This document shows, piece by piece, positions 51,205 to 59,568 of a stretch of DNA of 64,000 nt; the first letter of the stretch is position 1; the number at the start of each line of letters is the position of its first letter. The stretch is from Paenibacillus macquariensis (GTDB taxonomy: Bacteria > Bacillota > Bacilli > Paenibacillales > Paenibacillaceae). Location: contig NZ_FTNK01000018.1 in the NCBI RefSeq assembly GCF_900156375.1, forward strand, positions 44,005-108,004. The letters are read 5' to 3'. The translations under genes were made by a program, and so were the position numbers. The notes below the pieces were generated by a model. The model was not told where the DNA came from and ran no database searches. It saw only the letters and a list, made by a program, of their open reading frames with translations.

Positions 51205-52866
51205 TTACTTGATTCGTGGTAAGGGTAGCATGAGTCGCACGCGGTGGATGGCCGAATAGTGGGGCGAGCTTGGTTCATTTCGGCTAAGTATAGCGTCTGT
51301 AAGAGCGATCCAAGTACGACCGAGATGATAAGCTTCATTCATTAATGACTCCGTAGGTTGCTTAGGTTCGAGAACTTCATCTTGGATCTGTTCCGTAGAA
51401 TGTAATATATCAGTACTGTTACGTGATTCATTCTGATAGCGATGTTCCCATTGTCGAAGAAGATTAAATGCTTTATTCTCCTGTCCGAATTGATATGCGT
51501 AGGGAATGGCTAAGGTAAGGGTTTCCTGAGGAATGTCCGAAATAAACGGGTGGTCAGAAGAAATTAGACTTCTCCATGACGCCTCAGATTCATCTGTCTT
51601 GAACGTATCCAATTGTGAGATTAATGACTGAGCTGCTTGATAGGAACCATCTAAGGCTAACCATTTGATGACCTCGTTCCTTATCTCAGTGTCTTGAATG
51701 TGAAGTGGGAAATGATTAGCTAATAATTCTGGGATATCTTGCTCTCGATCTACACATTTCATCATTCGCAATATTCGATTCGAAGTCTGTACCCAGTCTG
51801 GTTGAAATAAAGCACTTTTCGTATACCATGTTATGGCTTCCGAATCATGACCCACTTCTTCGGCTATTTGACCTAGCATATTGCATGAAAGGTAGGTCCC
51901 AAGCCCAGTTTCTGTGTGGTAGTGCGTGGGAGCGGGGCCTAATACAATTGCTTTCATTAGCGTTGATCTAGCCTCATAGAGCATTCGATTCGCAAAAAAT
52001 ATAGCTCCTTTGAGATGAAATATGTCGGTGTATTCAGGATAAATACCTATCGCTTGATTGCAACAATTCAGTGCTTCATCGATTTGACCTAATGCATATC
52101 TGCATCGAATTTCATACTTGTGCAGTAAATGACCATAACTCGTATCTGGCACGATAAGTGCCATCGACTTGTGAATATGATCCAATGCCTTCTGATGTTC
52201 ACCCAATCGCATATATTCAACGGCCATATTGAAATGTTGAAAAGGGTCGTTCGGAGATCGACGAAGCTCTTTCGTAAGCAATGTCACATTACGTTGTATT
52301 TTATCTTTCTCGCTGACTGTATGATCTGCGTATCCATAGTGGTGAATCATGACTGTTGAGAGGTGAAGGGCAGCATTCGGACGAAATTCAGTAATGGAAG
52401 CCGCAATTTGTTCATGAATAATGCCTCGAAAAAGATGCTCAGGTCGATTGCGAAACATTCTTAGAATGGGATTAACGGTTGCTGTAGGTGATGATTTTTC
52501 TTTTCCTGTATGGTTATGAATTCGTAAGAAAAACCCCTCATATTCCAAATGTATAGCACATAGCTTTAACTCTTCCTTGCTACTATGATCCAGTTCTTCA
52601 TCCGCATCCAAGATAAGAATCCATGTTCCTTGTGCCTGGGTAATTCCTACATTACGTGCAGCTGCAAAGTCTGAAGTCCAGGGAAATGAGATGACGTTTG
52701 CTCCATAATGCTGTGCAATTTGAATGGTAGAATCCGTAGATCCGGTATCTACGACGATGATCTCGTCAACAACCTCTTGAACACTTTCCAGACAGGTGGC
52801 TAAATGCTCAGCTTCATTCTTTACAATCATACATAGGGATATTAGAGGATGATGGGTATCAATCAT
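51205..52866 (-). CDS. GT2 glycosyltransferase with TPR-like repeats
   Basis: The 553-residue paralogue has an N-terminal GT2 domain (PLISLCMIVKNEAEHLATCL, VVDTGSTDST at 39-47, DFAAARN at 66-72, LDADEEL at 86-92 with DxD at 87-89). TPR-like helices follow (about 200-520; FQHFNMAVEYMRLGEHQKAL, GHDSEAITWYTKSALFQPDW). Its start overlaps the upstream paralogue by eight bases, so these genes form one operon. Confidence 0.88.
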   Translation of the reverse strand: MIDTHHPLISLCMIVKNEAEHLATCLESVQEVVDEIIVVDTGSTDSTIQIAQHYGANVISFPWTSDFAAARNVGITQAQGTWILILDADEELDHSSKEELKLCAIHLEYEGFFLRIHNHTGKEKSSPTATVNPILRMFRNRPEHLFRGIIHEQIAASITEFRPNAALHLSTVMIHHYGYADHTVSEKDKIQRNVTLLTKELRRSPNDPFQHFNMAVEYMRLGEHQKALDHIHKSMALIVPDTSYGHLLHKYEIRCRYALGQIDEALNCCNQAIGIYPEYTDIFHLKGAIFFANRMLYEARSTLMKAIVLGPAPTHYHTETGLGTYLSCNMLGQIAEEVGHDSEAITWYTKSALFQPDWVQTSNRILRMMKCVDREQDIPELLANHFPLHIQDTEIRNEVIKWLALDGSYQAAQSLISQLDTFKTDESEASWRSLISSDHPFISDIPQETLTLAIPYAYQFGQENKAFNLLRQWEHRYQNESRNSTDILHSTEQIQDEVLEPKQPTESLMNEAYHLGRTWIALTDAILSRNEPSSPHYSAIHRVRLMLPLPRIK

Positions 52867-54889
52867 GGCTGACCTCTTTTGTCGTTCTATTGAGATTTAT
52901 TGTGGTATGCCATCCTGTACGATTCAATATAAGAATAGCCGATCGGATAGAGTGAAGATCTTCTTGTAGAGGACTGTTGTGTTGGTTATCAGTTAACTCG
53001 AGTGCTTCTGTAATATATGACTCTGCGAGATGAAGGTAACAGATGGATATCGCGGTTATTATTTTCTCATTTCTAGGATGAGTCTGAAGAAGTTGTTCGA
53101 ACCATGCAGCACCTTGCGAATAATGGCCCTTATCAATCAGAATTTCGCCTAAGTAAATGCGAGCTTCATCATCAAGTAGATCTTGTTGTAATAAAGATAG
53201 TAGTATATCCGCCGCAGTCATCGTATCTCCCTGCGCATACAACGTTGAAGCATAGGTAAGTTTCGCCTCTGGGAAATGTTCGATAAGATGCTGGGCTATT
53301 TCTAGTTGGTGTAATAATACGGAATGGCGAACAAGAGAGATAACAAGTTCTAATATGTCTGTTGGGTAATGATGTTTGGTCGTATCTGAAGGTACTTGTA
53401 AGATTTGATCCACAAACTCATATCTTTTACACATATCTAGGGGCATATTTACGTAGAAGTTATCTTGAAGATCGCCCGGATCTTGTTGCCATTGACAAAT
53501 AGCCCACATCTGACTTGCCACTGTAAGATCATCATACGAAAGATGAGGCATTTGCTGATTGAAAAGATGGGATGCCTCTTCTAAGCGGGAAGTTGTTATG
53601 AGTGAGGTGCAAACATCTAATAGGATTCTTGGGTTAGAGATATATGATTGTTGTGAGTAATTTACAATAGACTGATGTGCTTGTATTTCTTTCAGTGCCT
53701 CTATAATTAGATGGTGATCTTCTGTTGTCTGGGGATTCACAAGCTGTTGTAGTAAAGTGTGAATGTCCTTATCGGGCACGTCTAGTTGATGAAAACTTGA
53801 AGTAATACCTTTCAGTGAGGGAATATATAATGGATTGAATTGAAGAGATAGATGGAAATGGCGGGCAGCGTCTTCCATTCTGCCTAATTGTTGCGCGATC
53901 ATTCCCATGTGACAATGCGGAAGGAAATGTGCCACGCCCATTTCGGTGATGTAGCGCGGGTTCAGTGTACCTATTGTGCAAGAAGTAGCATTCTGATAAG
54001 CATCGTTTGCTCTTTCAAGTAAACCCTGACGTTCGAGAGATTGACCAAGTAAGAAGTGGAGGTCGGGATAATTAGAGTAACGATTCAATTCATGAATCAA
54101 CAGAATATCCAAAGGTTGTGTTAGGTTCAGTTCTAGATAAATTTTACATAGATCACGGATCAAGTTTGCACGGTAAGACTGATTAAGGGGAGCAAGTAAT
54201 AAGCTTTGTTCGAGATAATGTTGTGACTGTTCTAATTGACCTGCCTGACAATGGGTTATACCCATATTATAAAGAAGAAAGGGATCATCGGGCATTTCCT
54301 TTAAAGCCTGTTGGAGTAAAGTGTGATTACGTGCTACTTTGTTCTTATTGTATAAGTATTTGGGTAAATAACCCAAGTGTATGATTTGAATATCTGAGTT
54401 AGATATGGAAGAGAGTCCATGTTTCTCAATAATAGATGCTTCGATTTGCTCGTGAATGATCCCTCGGAACTCATAATTCTCGTTATTTCGAAATAGTCTA
54501 AGTGCTTGATGTGTAACTCGATTCTCAGGCTGTTTACTAACCAAATTATCAACAATAACCGTGATGGCTTGAATATGAGAATCGATGGAAGTCAACTGTT
54601 CTTCTACGATATGAAGTGGGGTTAAAAGGCGTTCGTCTGCATCCAACATCAGAATCCATTCCGTATGCGCATGGCGCAACGCTTCGTTACGGGGCTTGGA
54701 GAAATCATTCTCCCAATCCATGGTTATGACATGGGCTCCATAAGACTGAGCGATAAGAACGGACGAGTCCTTCGAACCGGTATCGATTACGATGATCTCA
54801 TCTGCATGCTGCACACTTTCTAGACATTGTGGTAATAATTCGGCTTCATCTTTTGTAATGATATGAACGCCAATAGAATGTTCATTCAT
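52859..54889 (-). CDS. GT2 glycosyltransferase with TPR-like repeats
   Basis: The 676-residue first gene of the tandem triplet. The GT2 domain (about 1-225) has VHIITKDEAELLPQCLESVQ, IDTGSKDSS, NDFSKPRN and LDADERLL. TPR-like units follow (LLYNMGITHCQAGQLEQSQH, MGMIAQQLGRMEDAARHFHL, YLGEILIDKGHYSQGAAWF). The ATG follows GAGGAGG. The TPR part likely binds the protein acceptor, as known for other TPR-fused glycosyltransferases, but this is inference. Confidence 0.87.
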   Translation of the reverse strand: MNEHSIGVHIITKDEAELLPQCLESVQHADEIIVIDTGSKDSSVLIAQSYGAHVITMDWENDFSKPRNEALRHAHTEWILMLDADERLLTPLHIVEEQLTSIDSHIQAITVIVDNLVSKQPENRVTHQALRLFRNNENYEFRGIIHEQIEASIIEKHGLSSISNSDIQIIHLGYLPKYLYNKNKVARNHTLLQQALKEMPDDPFLLYNMGITHCQAGQLEQSQHYLEQSLLLAPLNQSYRANLIRDLCKIYLELNLTQPLDILLIHELNRYSNYPDLHFLLGQSLERQGLLERANDAYQNATSCTIGTLNPRYITEMGVAHFLPHCHMGMIAQQLGRMEDAARHFHLSLQFNPLYIPSLKGITSSFHQLDVPDKDIHTLLQQLVNPQTTEDHHLIIEALKEIQAHQSIVNYSQQSYISNPRILLDVCTSLITTSRLEEASHLFNQQMPHLSYDDLTVASQMWAICQWQQDPGDLQDNFYVNMPLDMCKRYEFVDQILQVPSDTTKHHYPTDILELVISLVRHSVLLHQLEIAQHLIEHFPEAKLTYASTLYAQGDTMTAADILLSLLQQDLLDDEARIYLGEILIDKGHYSQGAAWFEQLLQTHPRNEKIITAISICYLHLAESYITEALELTDNQHNSPLQEDLHSIRSAILILNRTGWHTTINLNRTTKEVSHD

Positions 54890-54994
54890 GGGTGTTGTTC
54901 CTCCTCACGCTCTAACCGGTCATATTAGGAGCAATTTCTGCGAGAAATATGAGTCTTTATTGAAAAGAGATATAACGTTTAGGATGCACGAATA

Positions 54995-55020
54995 AGAGTA
55001 CATGGAAGACCATGTACTCT
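54995..55020 (-). terminator. Hairpin terminator after the repeat-protein gene
   Basis: Perfect 11-bp stem AGAGTACATGG / CCATGTACTCT with a 4-nt loop, 35 nt after the stop at 55055 in the minus direction. T-run poor. Confidence 0.7.
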
Positions 55021-55054
55021 AAAGACTCATAATATATTATGAAATTATTCCTAA

Positions 55055-56473
55055 TTAGGTTCCCTGTGCGTTGAAAATAACGTTGATGGTTGAAGCAGTT
55101 GCTGGATTCGCTGAAACGTATGCGACGCGAGTATATTTCAAGAATCGAGAAGGGACAAGTACATCGATGGCACCTGCTGCTAGTGGATTATCACCATTAG
55201 TATCAACGTAATAATTGGTTCCGTCTGCACTGATTTGAAGTTGTGTATTGACAGGGTTGGCACCGGTGTTCTGTATAAAGAATGAATATGTTCCAAGTAC
55301 GCTTGTGGTGATCGCTGGTAAAGCGGTTAGAACATTACTCGTTGCAACACCTAGCGTAGACTGTTCAATAAAGCTTCGTTGCGAAATAGAAGTGACACTA
55401 CTTAACGTACCGGCCGTGATGGTAGCTCCAAGTACGCTGGTAATGGTCCCGTTCAAGATGTTGGTTACGGTACCGGCGGAAGATAAAGTACCGGCAGTAA
55501 TAGTAGCACCGAGTACGCTGGTAATGGTTCCGTTCAAGATGTTGGTTACGGTACCGGCGGAAGATAAAGTACCGGCAGTAATAGTAGCACCGAGTACGCT
55601 GGTAATGGTTCCGTTCAAGATGTTGGTTACGGTACCGGCGGAAGATAAAGTACCGGCAGTAATAGTAGCACCGAGTACGCTGGTAATGGTCCCGTTCAAG
55701 ATGTTGGTTACGGTACCGGCGGAAGACAGAGTACCAGCAGTAATAGTAGCACCGAGTACGCTCGTAATGGTCCCGTTCAAGATGTTGGTTACGGTACCGG
55801 CGGAAGACAGAGTACCGGCAGTAATAGTAGCACCGAGTACGCTCGTAATAGTCCCGTTCAAGATGTTAGTTACAGTACCGGCGGAAGACAGAGTACCTGC
55901 TGTAATGGTAGCTCCAAGAACACTGGTAATGGTCCCGTTCAAGATATTAGTTAAGGTACCGGCGGAAGATAGAGTACCTGCAGTAATGGTGGCACCGAGT
56001 ACACTGTCAATGGTCCCGTTTAAGATGTTAGTTACAGTACCGGCGGAAGACAGAGTACCTGCAGTAATGGTAGCTCCAAGTACACTATCGATGGTTCCGT
56101 TCAAGATGTTGGTTACGGTACCGGCGGAAGATAAAGTACCGGCAGTAATAGTAGCACCGAGTACGCTCGTAATGGTCCCGTTCAAGATGTTAGTTACAGT
56201 ACCGGCGGAAGATAAAGTACCTGCAGTAATGGTGGCACCGAGTACACTGTCAATGGTCCCGTTCAAGATGTTAGTTACAGTACCGGCGGAAGACAAAGTA
56301 CCTGCAGTAATGGTAGCGCCAAGTACACTAGTAATGGTCCCGTTTAAGATATTGGTTGAAATATTACCGCTAGAATCTGTTGCTATTGCTCTATCAACAG
56401 ATGTTGAATCTCGACCAAAAATAAGGGTTCGTAGATTATCTGGATCTGATTGAAAAGCGCTAAAGTTTGGCAA
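55055..56473 (-). CDS. 27-residue repeat surface-type protein with DUF6385-like C-terminus
   Basis: The protein of about 472 residues begins near a TTG at 56473 (MPNFSAFQSDPDNLRTLIFG) behind GGAAGAG. An ATG at 56491 overlapping the previous stop is the alternative. A short head leads to twelve repeats of 27 residues (NILNGTITSVLGATITAG, then a Ser/Ala/Gly/Thr-rich part). A C-terminal beta-rich domain of about 100 residues (SFFIQNTGANPVNTQLQIS) resembles DUF6385. No signal peptide is seen, as for spore-coat type proteins. The Thr/Ser-rich repeats could fold as a beta-solenoid or fibre and are plausible glycosylation sites. Function unproven. Confidence 0.75.
   Translation of the reverse strand: MPNFSAFQSDPDNLRTLIFGRDSTSVDRAIATDSSGNISTNILNGTITSVLGATITAGTLSSAGTVTNILNGTIDSVLGATITAGTLSSAGTVTNILNGTITSVLGATITAGTLSSAGTVTNILNGTIDSVLGATITAGTLSSAGTVTNILNGTIDSVLGATITAGTLSSAGTLTNILNGTITSVLGATITAGTLSSAGTVTNILNGTITSVLGATITAGTLSSAGTVTNILNGTITSVLGATITAGTLSSAGTVTNILNGTITSVLGATITAGTLSSAGTVTNILNGTITSVLGATITAGTLSSAGTVTNILNGTITSVLGATITAGTLSSAGTVTNILNGTITSVLGATITAGTLSSVTSISQRSFIEQSTLGVATSNVLTALPAITTSVLGTYSFFIQNTGANPVNTQLQISADGTNYYVDTNGDNPLAAGAIDVLVPSRFLKYTRVAYVSANPATASTINVIFNAQGT
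55397..56368 (-). repeat. Twelve tandem 81-bp coding repeats
   Basis: Period 81 bp (27 codons), twelve units. Units near 55453-55695 are almost identical at DNA level, the others diverge by a few synonymous or T/D changes. Such an array is prone to copy-number change by recombination or slippage. Confidence 0.9.
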
Positions 56474-56487
56474 GACATCTCTTCCTT

Positions 56488-57168
56488 TCATTCTGGATTG
56501 TTGTATTCGCTTCCTGTAGTTTGGGATTGGAAATATACATCGACAATGCTTGCACTTGTTGGTGTTTCTGTATTTATGGATACCCGTGTCCATTTAAGAA
56601 ATCGGTTGGGAACGAATACACGCATGGATTGAGGGGGGACAGTTTCTTGCATGTCTTTGGCATAATCAAGGGCATTGGGACTAATCTCTACTCTTACGAT
56701 TATGGGTTCATCTCCACGGTTTGCAACGGCATAAGAGGTCATAGATTTAGTTCTAGAGTCCTGTGCAGGAAGTGATGTAGTAGCGTGTGAAACATTGACA
56801 TTCAAGAATTCTTCTTCCATAAAAATGGTGCTGGTACTCGAGCTAGATATGACTTCAAGTCGTCCCATGGCATCGGTTCGTATAGGTAATAGTTCTTGGC
56901 CATCTGACCCGAATATTTCTACCTTATCTCTTACTGGGTTTAAGTTTCTTATATCTAAATCCTTTGCAACGACCCGGACAGGTCGAACAATACGTACAGG
57001 TTTTATAATTTTGTAGTAATTAATTTGTTTGACGAAACATGTTTTTTTAATGGAAAGGCATGTCTTTTTTCTCTTTTTGAGTTTGCATTTCTTAGGTTTA
57101 CATGGTTTGAGCTTACGTGGTTTGACTTTTCTTGTTTTAATTTGGATTTGCTTATCACAGATGTTCAT
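56488..57168 (-). CDS. DUF6385-like protein with Lys/Cys-rich N-terminus
   Basis: The 226-residue protein has a strongly basic head with several Cys (about 10-50; KPCKPKKCKLKKRKKTCLSI). A linker (VRDKVEIFGSDGQELLPIRT) and a C-terminal beta-rich domain follow (AVANRGDEPIIVRVEISPNA, VPNRFLKWTRVSINT). The last domain aligns by eye with the end of the neighbouring repeat protein. The head recalls small basic cross-linked spore coat proteins. GGAGGTG precedes the ATG. It is upstream of, and probably co-transcribed with, the repeat-protein gene. Confidence 0.72.
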   Translation of the reverse strand: MNICDKQIQIKTRKVKPRKLKPCKPKKCKLKKRKKTCLSIKKTCFVKQINYYKIIKPVRIVRPVRVVAKDLDIRNLNPVRDKVEIFGSDGQELLPIRTDAMGRLEVISSSSTSTIFMEEEFLNVNVSHATTSLPAQDSRTKSMTSYAVANRGDEPIIVRVEISPNALDYAKDMQETVPPQSMRVFVPNRFLKWTRVSINTETPTSASIVDVYFQSQTTGSEYNNPE

Positions 57169-57253
57169 TCACCTCCTAAAAGTAAATCCATTTTATTGTG
57201 ATTTTGTTGTTTTTACGCAGGTCGCTGCAATCGGAATATACGCATAAATAAAA

Positions 57254-57275
57254 GGCCCTTGCCATCGGCGGGGCC
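57254..57275 (-). terminator. Leader terminator-like hairpin upstream of the DUF6385-like gene
   Basis: GGCCC / GGGCC and GCC / GGC pairings form a compact GC-rich hairpin followed, in the minus direction, by TTTTATTT. It lies 86 nt upstream of the ATG at 57168, so it may act as an attenuator. Confidence 0.5.
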
Positions 57276-57465
57276 AACATTCATATATACATTGGTTACA
57301 GATTCTCTGCGGCCACACGCAGGCAAGATGTATCATGTTGAGTTCGTATGAGTTTGTTGCTGATAACAATATATGAGGAGAGCTTATTCATGATTGGACA
57401 CGTAATATAATTGGTCATTTATACTATATTCCAACCTCAAGAAGGCTGAAGAGGCTATTTAAATA

Positions 57466-57519
57466 CGCATTCTCCTATATAACCTGTACGATAAATTTGC
57501 ATATAGTGTAGGAGAATGC
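57466..57519. repeat. 11-bp inverted repeat around a promoter-like element
   Basis: GCATTCTCCTA at 57466-57476 and its exact complement TAGGAGAATGC at 57509-57519 enclose 32 nt that include the candidate -10 element. Confidence 0.6.
57482..57507 (+). promoter_or_regulatory. Candidate mother-cell (sigma-K-like) promoter
   Basis: AC at 57482-57483 and CATATAGT at 57500-57507 are separated by 16 nt, as in the sigma-K pattern (AC-N16-CATANNNT). It lies 59 nt before the ATG at 57566. The pattern is loose, so this is tentative. Confidence 0.35.
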
Positions 57520-57565
57520 AATATACAATTTAATTACTATAGTAAATGTAAAGAGAGGGGCAGAG

Positions 57566-58105
57566 ATGATGGCGAACTATTCTGTATTTAATCAGATAGA
57601 GAATCCTTTATATACACAGCAGGTAAATACTTATATCGCGCCGGGAATAGATTCTACTCCGGAAGGAGCTGCTTCCAAAGCTGGAGTATTGTTTGGTGTG
57701 AATTTTGCATCTACAGTAACTACAACAGCGCCGTTAGTTCTTCAAGTAACCAACCCATTAGGCAGTGGTAAGAATATGTATATTTCTCGTGTTGCAGGTA
57801 GTGCAGCAGCAGCGGCTGTCATCTTAACAATTATAAAGAATGGAACAGTAAGTGGAACAGTAGTGACGAAGGTGAATTTAAATTTTGGTAGTGCGACGGT
57901 AAGTGTGATGACAGCACAGAGTGCTACGACAGCCATTACAGGAACTCCTGTTACGGTTGCATCCATGTTATTGTCTGCGGGTCCATTTCTTATTAATTAT
58001 ACTGGCAGTATCATAGTACCCCCGAATAATTCATTAACGGTTTCCGCGACTATTTCATCAGGAACTTCTGCGTCAACAGCAAGCATTAATTGGTGGGAAT
58101 ACTAA
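57566..58105 (+). CDS. Thr/Ser/Ala-rich structural-type protein ending in WWEY
   Basis: The 179-residue protein is rich in Thr, Ser, Ala and Val, and has almost no charged residues after the head. It begins ANYSVFNQIENPLYTQQVNTY and ends GSIIVPPNNSLTVSATIS then INWWEY. It resembles the neighbour at 58129, with which it shares the head pattern and the C-terminal tryptophan pair. Predicted all-beta. No signal peptide, and I recognise no named family. Strong ribosome site GAGAGGGG. Confidence 0.7.
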   Translation: MMANYSVFNQIENPLYTQQVNTYIAPGIDSTPEGAASKAGVLFGVNFASTVTTTAPLVLQVTNPLGSGKNMYISRVAGSAAAAAVILTIIKNGTVSGTVVTKVNLNFGSATVSVMTAQSATTAITGTPVTVASMLLSAGPFLINYTGSIIVPPNNSLTVSATISSGTSASTASINWWEY

Positions 58106-58128
58106 TTCAATAAGAAGGGATAACGAAT

Positions 58129-58710
58129 ATGCCGAACTATTATGTATTTGATACAAACACCAGTCCTGTAAATGTTCAAATGACGAATACGTATCAGAAC
58201 CCAGGTATTATCGCACCTCCCGAGAACAATGCTAGTAATTCTGGAAGACTTTTTTCAATATTTGGCTCTACTTCGTCATTGGTGGTTCTTGGTCTTACCT
58301 CCGCGACCATCTCAATTCTATTATCTAATCCAAGTGGGAGTGGTAGGACCGTCTATTTATCTCAGATCAATGGGAGTATTGGTGGTTCATCATTACTATC
58401 TTCATTAACGGGAAATATGAGTATTGTAAAAGGGGGAACATTAACAACTCCAACGACCTTAACGCCTGCTAATAATAATCTTGGCAACACCACAACCAGT
58501 ACGTCGACAACGCAATCTTCTACAGCGGTCATAACGGGCGGTACAACCGTGGCTTCTTTCCAACTAGCTCCAGGTCCATTCGCACAACATTTTAGAGGAA
58601 GCATAATAATTCCACCGGGTAATGCTATTTCCGCAACGGTTTCTTCCTCAAGTTCTGCGATTGGATTGACGATGACGTCTGTTTTGAATTTTTATTGGTG
58701 GGAAGTTTAA
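58129..58710 (+). CDS. Paralogous Thr/Ser-rich structural-type protein ending in WWEV
   Basis: The 193-residue protein is a paralogue of the preceding product: PNYYVFDTNTSPVNVQMTNT at the head, NPSGSGRTVYLSQINGSIGG in the middle and GSIIIPPGNAISATVSSSS, then FYWWEV at the end. A Thr/Asn-rich insertion (about 105-135) is unique to it. It is 23 nt downstream of its paralogue, so the pair forms an operon. Function unknown. Confidence 0.7.
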   Translation: MPNYYVFDTNTSPVNVQMTNTYQNPGIIAPPENNASNSGRLFSIFGSTSSLVVLGLTSATISILLSNPSGSGRTVYLSQINGSIGGSSLLSSLTGNMSIVKGGTLTTPTTLTPANNNLGNTTTSTSTTQSSTAVITGGTTVASFQLAPGPFAQHFRGSIIIPPGNAISATVSSSSSAIGLTMTSVLNFYWWEV

Positions 58711-58740
58711 TGATCATATATTCAGAATTTGAAAAGAAAA

Positions 58741-58786
58741 ATAGTGTGCAGCAATGGGTAGCAGTAACCCTACAGCAGCACACTAT
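58741..58786. terminator. Bidirectional terminator hairpin
   Basis: 9-bp stem ATAGTGTGC / GCACACTAT enclosing a smaller hairpin, A-rich on the left and T-rich on the right, between convergent genes. Confidence 0.75.
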
Positions 58787-58835
58787 ATTTGGCTTGTTAT
58801 GGATCATGGATACGAATCTATTAGTAAGGATGTAG

Positions 58836-59567
58836 TTAGCCTTCCTTTTTACCGACACTGACAAGCAGGTACCCAGGAAAGAAGCTTTGTTCCTCATCTG
58901 AAAGCTCCTGATACCATTGAATAATGGCTTGTTTGATGATGTCAGATTGGGGAATAAAGTCAAGGAAATCTAAGCTGTTCACAAAGCCAATGTCCGTTTC
59001 CTCAAGTAGAGGAATACCACTACTTTCAAATTCTTGAGCTAGGGTGGTTACTGGATCTTCTACACCATACATCCAGACACCTTGTTTCTCGGCAAAAGCT
59101 TTACCCACACGATAAGGTAGACACTTTGAATAGGGCGTTAAGATAAGAATGATGCCACCTGGTTTCGTGATCCTCGCCATTTCATTTAAGATGTCTACTT
59201 TCTCATCAAAAGTAAAATGCTCTAATACTCCAGCGTTCCATGTGAGGTCATATTTATGGTCAGGTGCTTGGATATTGCGTATATCTGACAAAATAAACGT
59301 TCCTTGGCAACTTTCTTGTCCGAATGCCTCGCGACTATTCTCCAGTGCTTTCTCCGAATAATCTACTAGTGTTACCTGAGCCCCCTCTGAGGCGAGTCGT
59401 AATGAAATCTTGCCGGTGCCAGATCCGGCTTCTAGAATATTTAAATTCTGAATTGGATTAACCCATCTGTGGATGGTATCGTAAATGACTTGACTGAGTG
59501 GATCCCAGCGATAAGAAACCTTATGTGACCATAATTTATCCCATACTTCTTTTTGTTTATCGACCAT
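58836..59567 (-). CDS. Class I SAM methyltransferase
   Basis: The 243-residue methyltransferase has SAM motif I LEAGSGTGKISLRLA (about 45-59), VTLVDYSEKALE, and WNAGVLEHFTFDEK. The ATG at 59567 follows GAGGAGGAG and is one base after the stop of the upstream glycosyltransferase. The longer frame to 59582 is rejected. As the last gene of a glycosyltransferase operon it may methylate a sugar, like the O-methyl caps known on exosporium glycans; this is inference. Confidence 0.85.
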   Translation of the reverse strand: MVDKQKEVWDKLWSHKVSYRWDPLSQVIYDTIHRWVNPIQNLNILEAGSGTGKISLRLASEGAQVTLVDYSEKALENSREAFGQESCQGTFILSDIRNIQAPDHKYDLTWNAGVLEHFTFDEKVDILNEMARITKPGGIILILTPYSKCLPYRVGKAFAEKQGVWMYGVEDPVTTLAQEFESSGIPLLEETDIGFVNSLDFLDFIPQSDIIKQAIIQWYQELSDEEQSFFPGYLLVSVGKKEG

Positions 59568-59568
59568 A

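Larger units (their letters stand above)
57169..57565. other. 397-nt divergent intergenic region of the surface-protein genes
   Basis: This region between the divergent start codons at 57168 and 57566 holds the leader hairpin (57254-57275), a short CTGCG/CGCAG hairpin (57307-57322), an 11-bp inverted repeat (57466-57519) and a possible sigma-K-like promoter. No open reading frame of significance was found. Confidence 0.6.

Noticed and set aside
55397..56368. CRISPR-like direct repeats
   Set aside because: The 81-bp units are contiguous with no spacers and encode a protein in frame.
55248..56453. 401-residue open frame on the plus strand through the 81-bp repeats
   Set aside because: The repeat lacks stops on the opposite strand, so any frame through it stays open. 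The minus-strand frame has the proper head, end domain and operon context.
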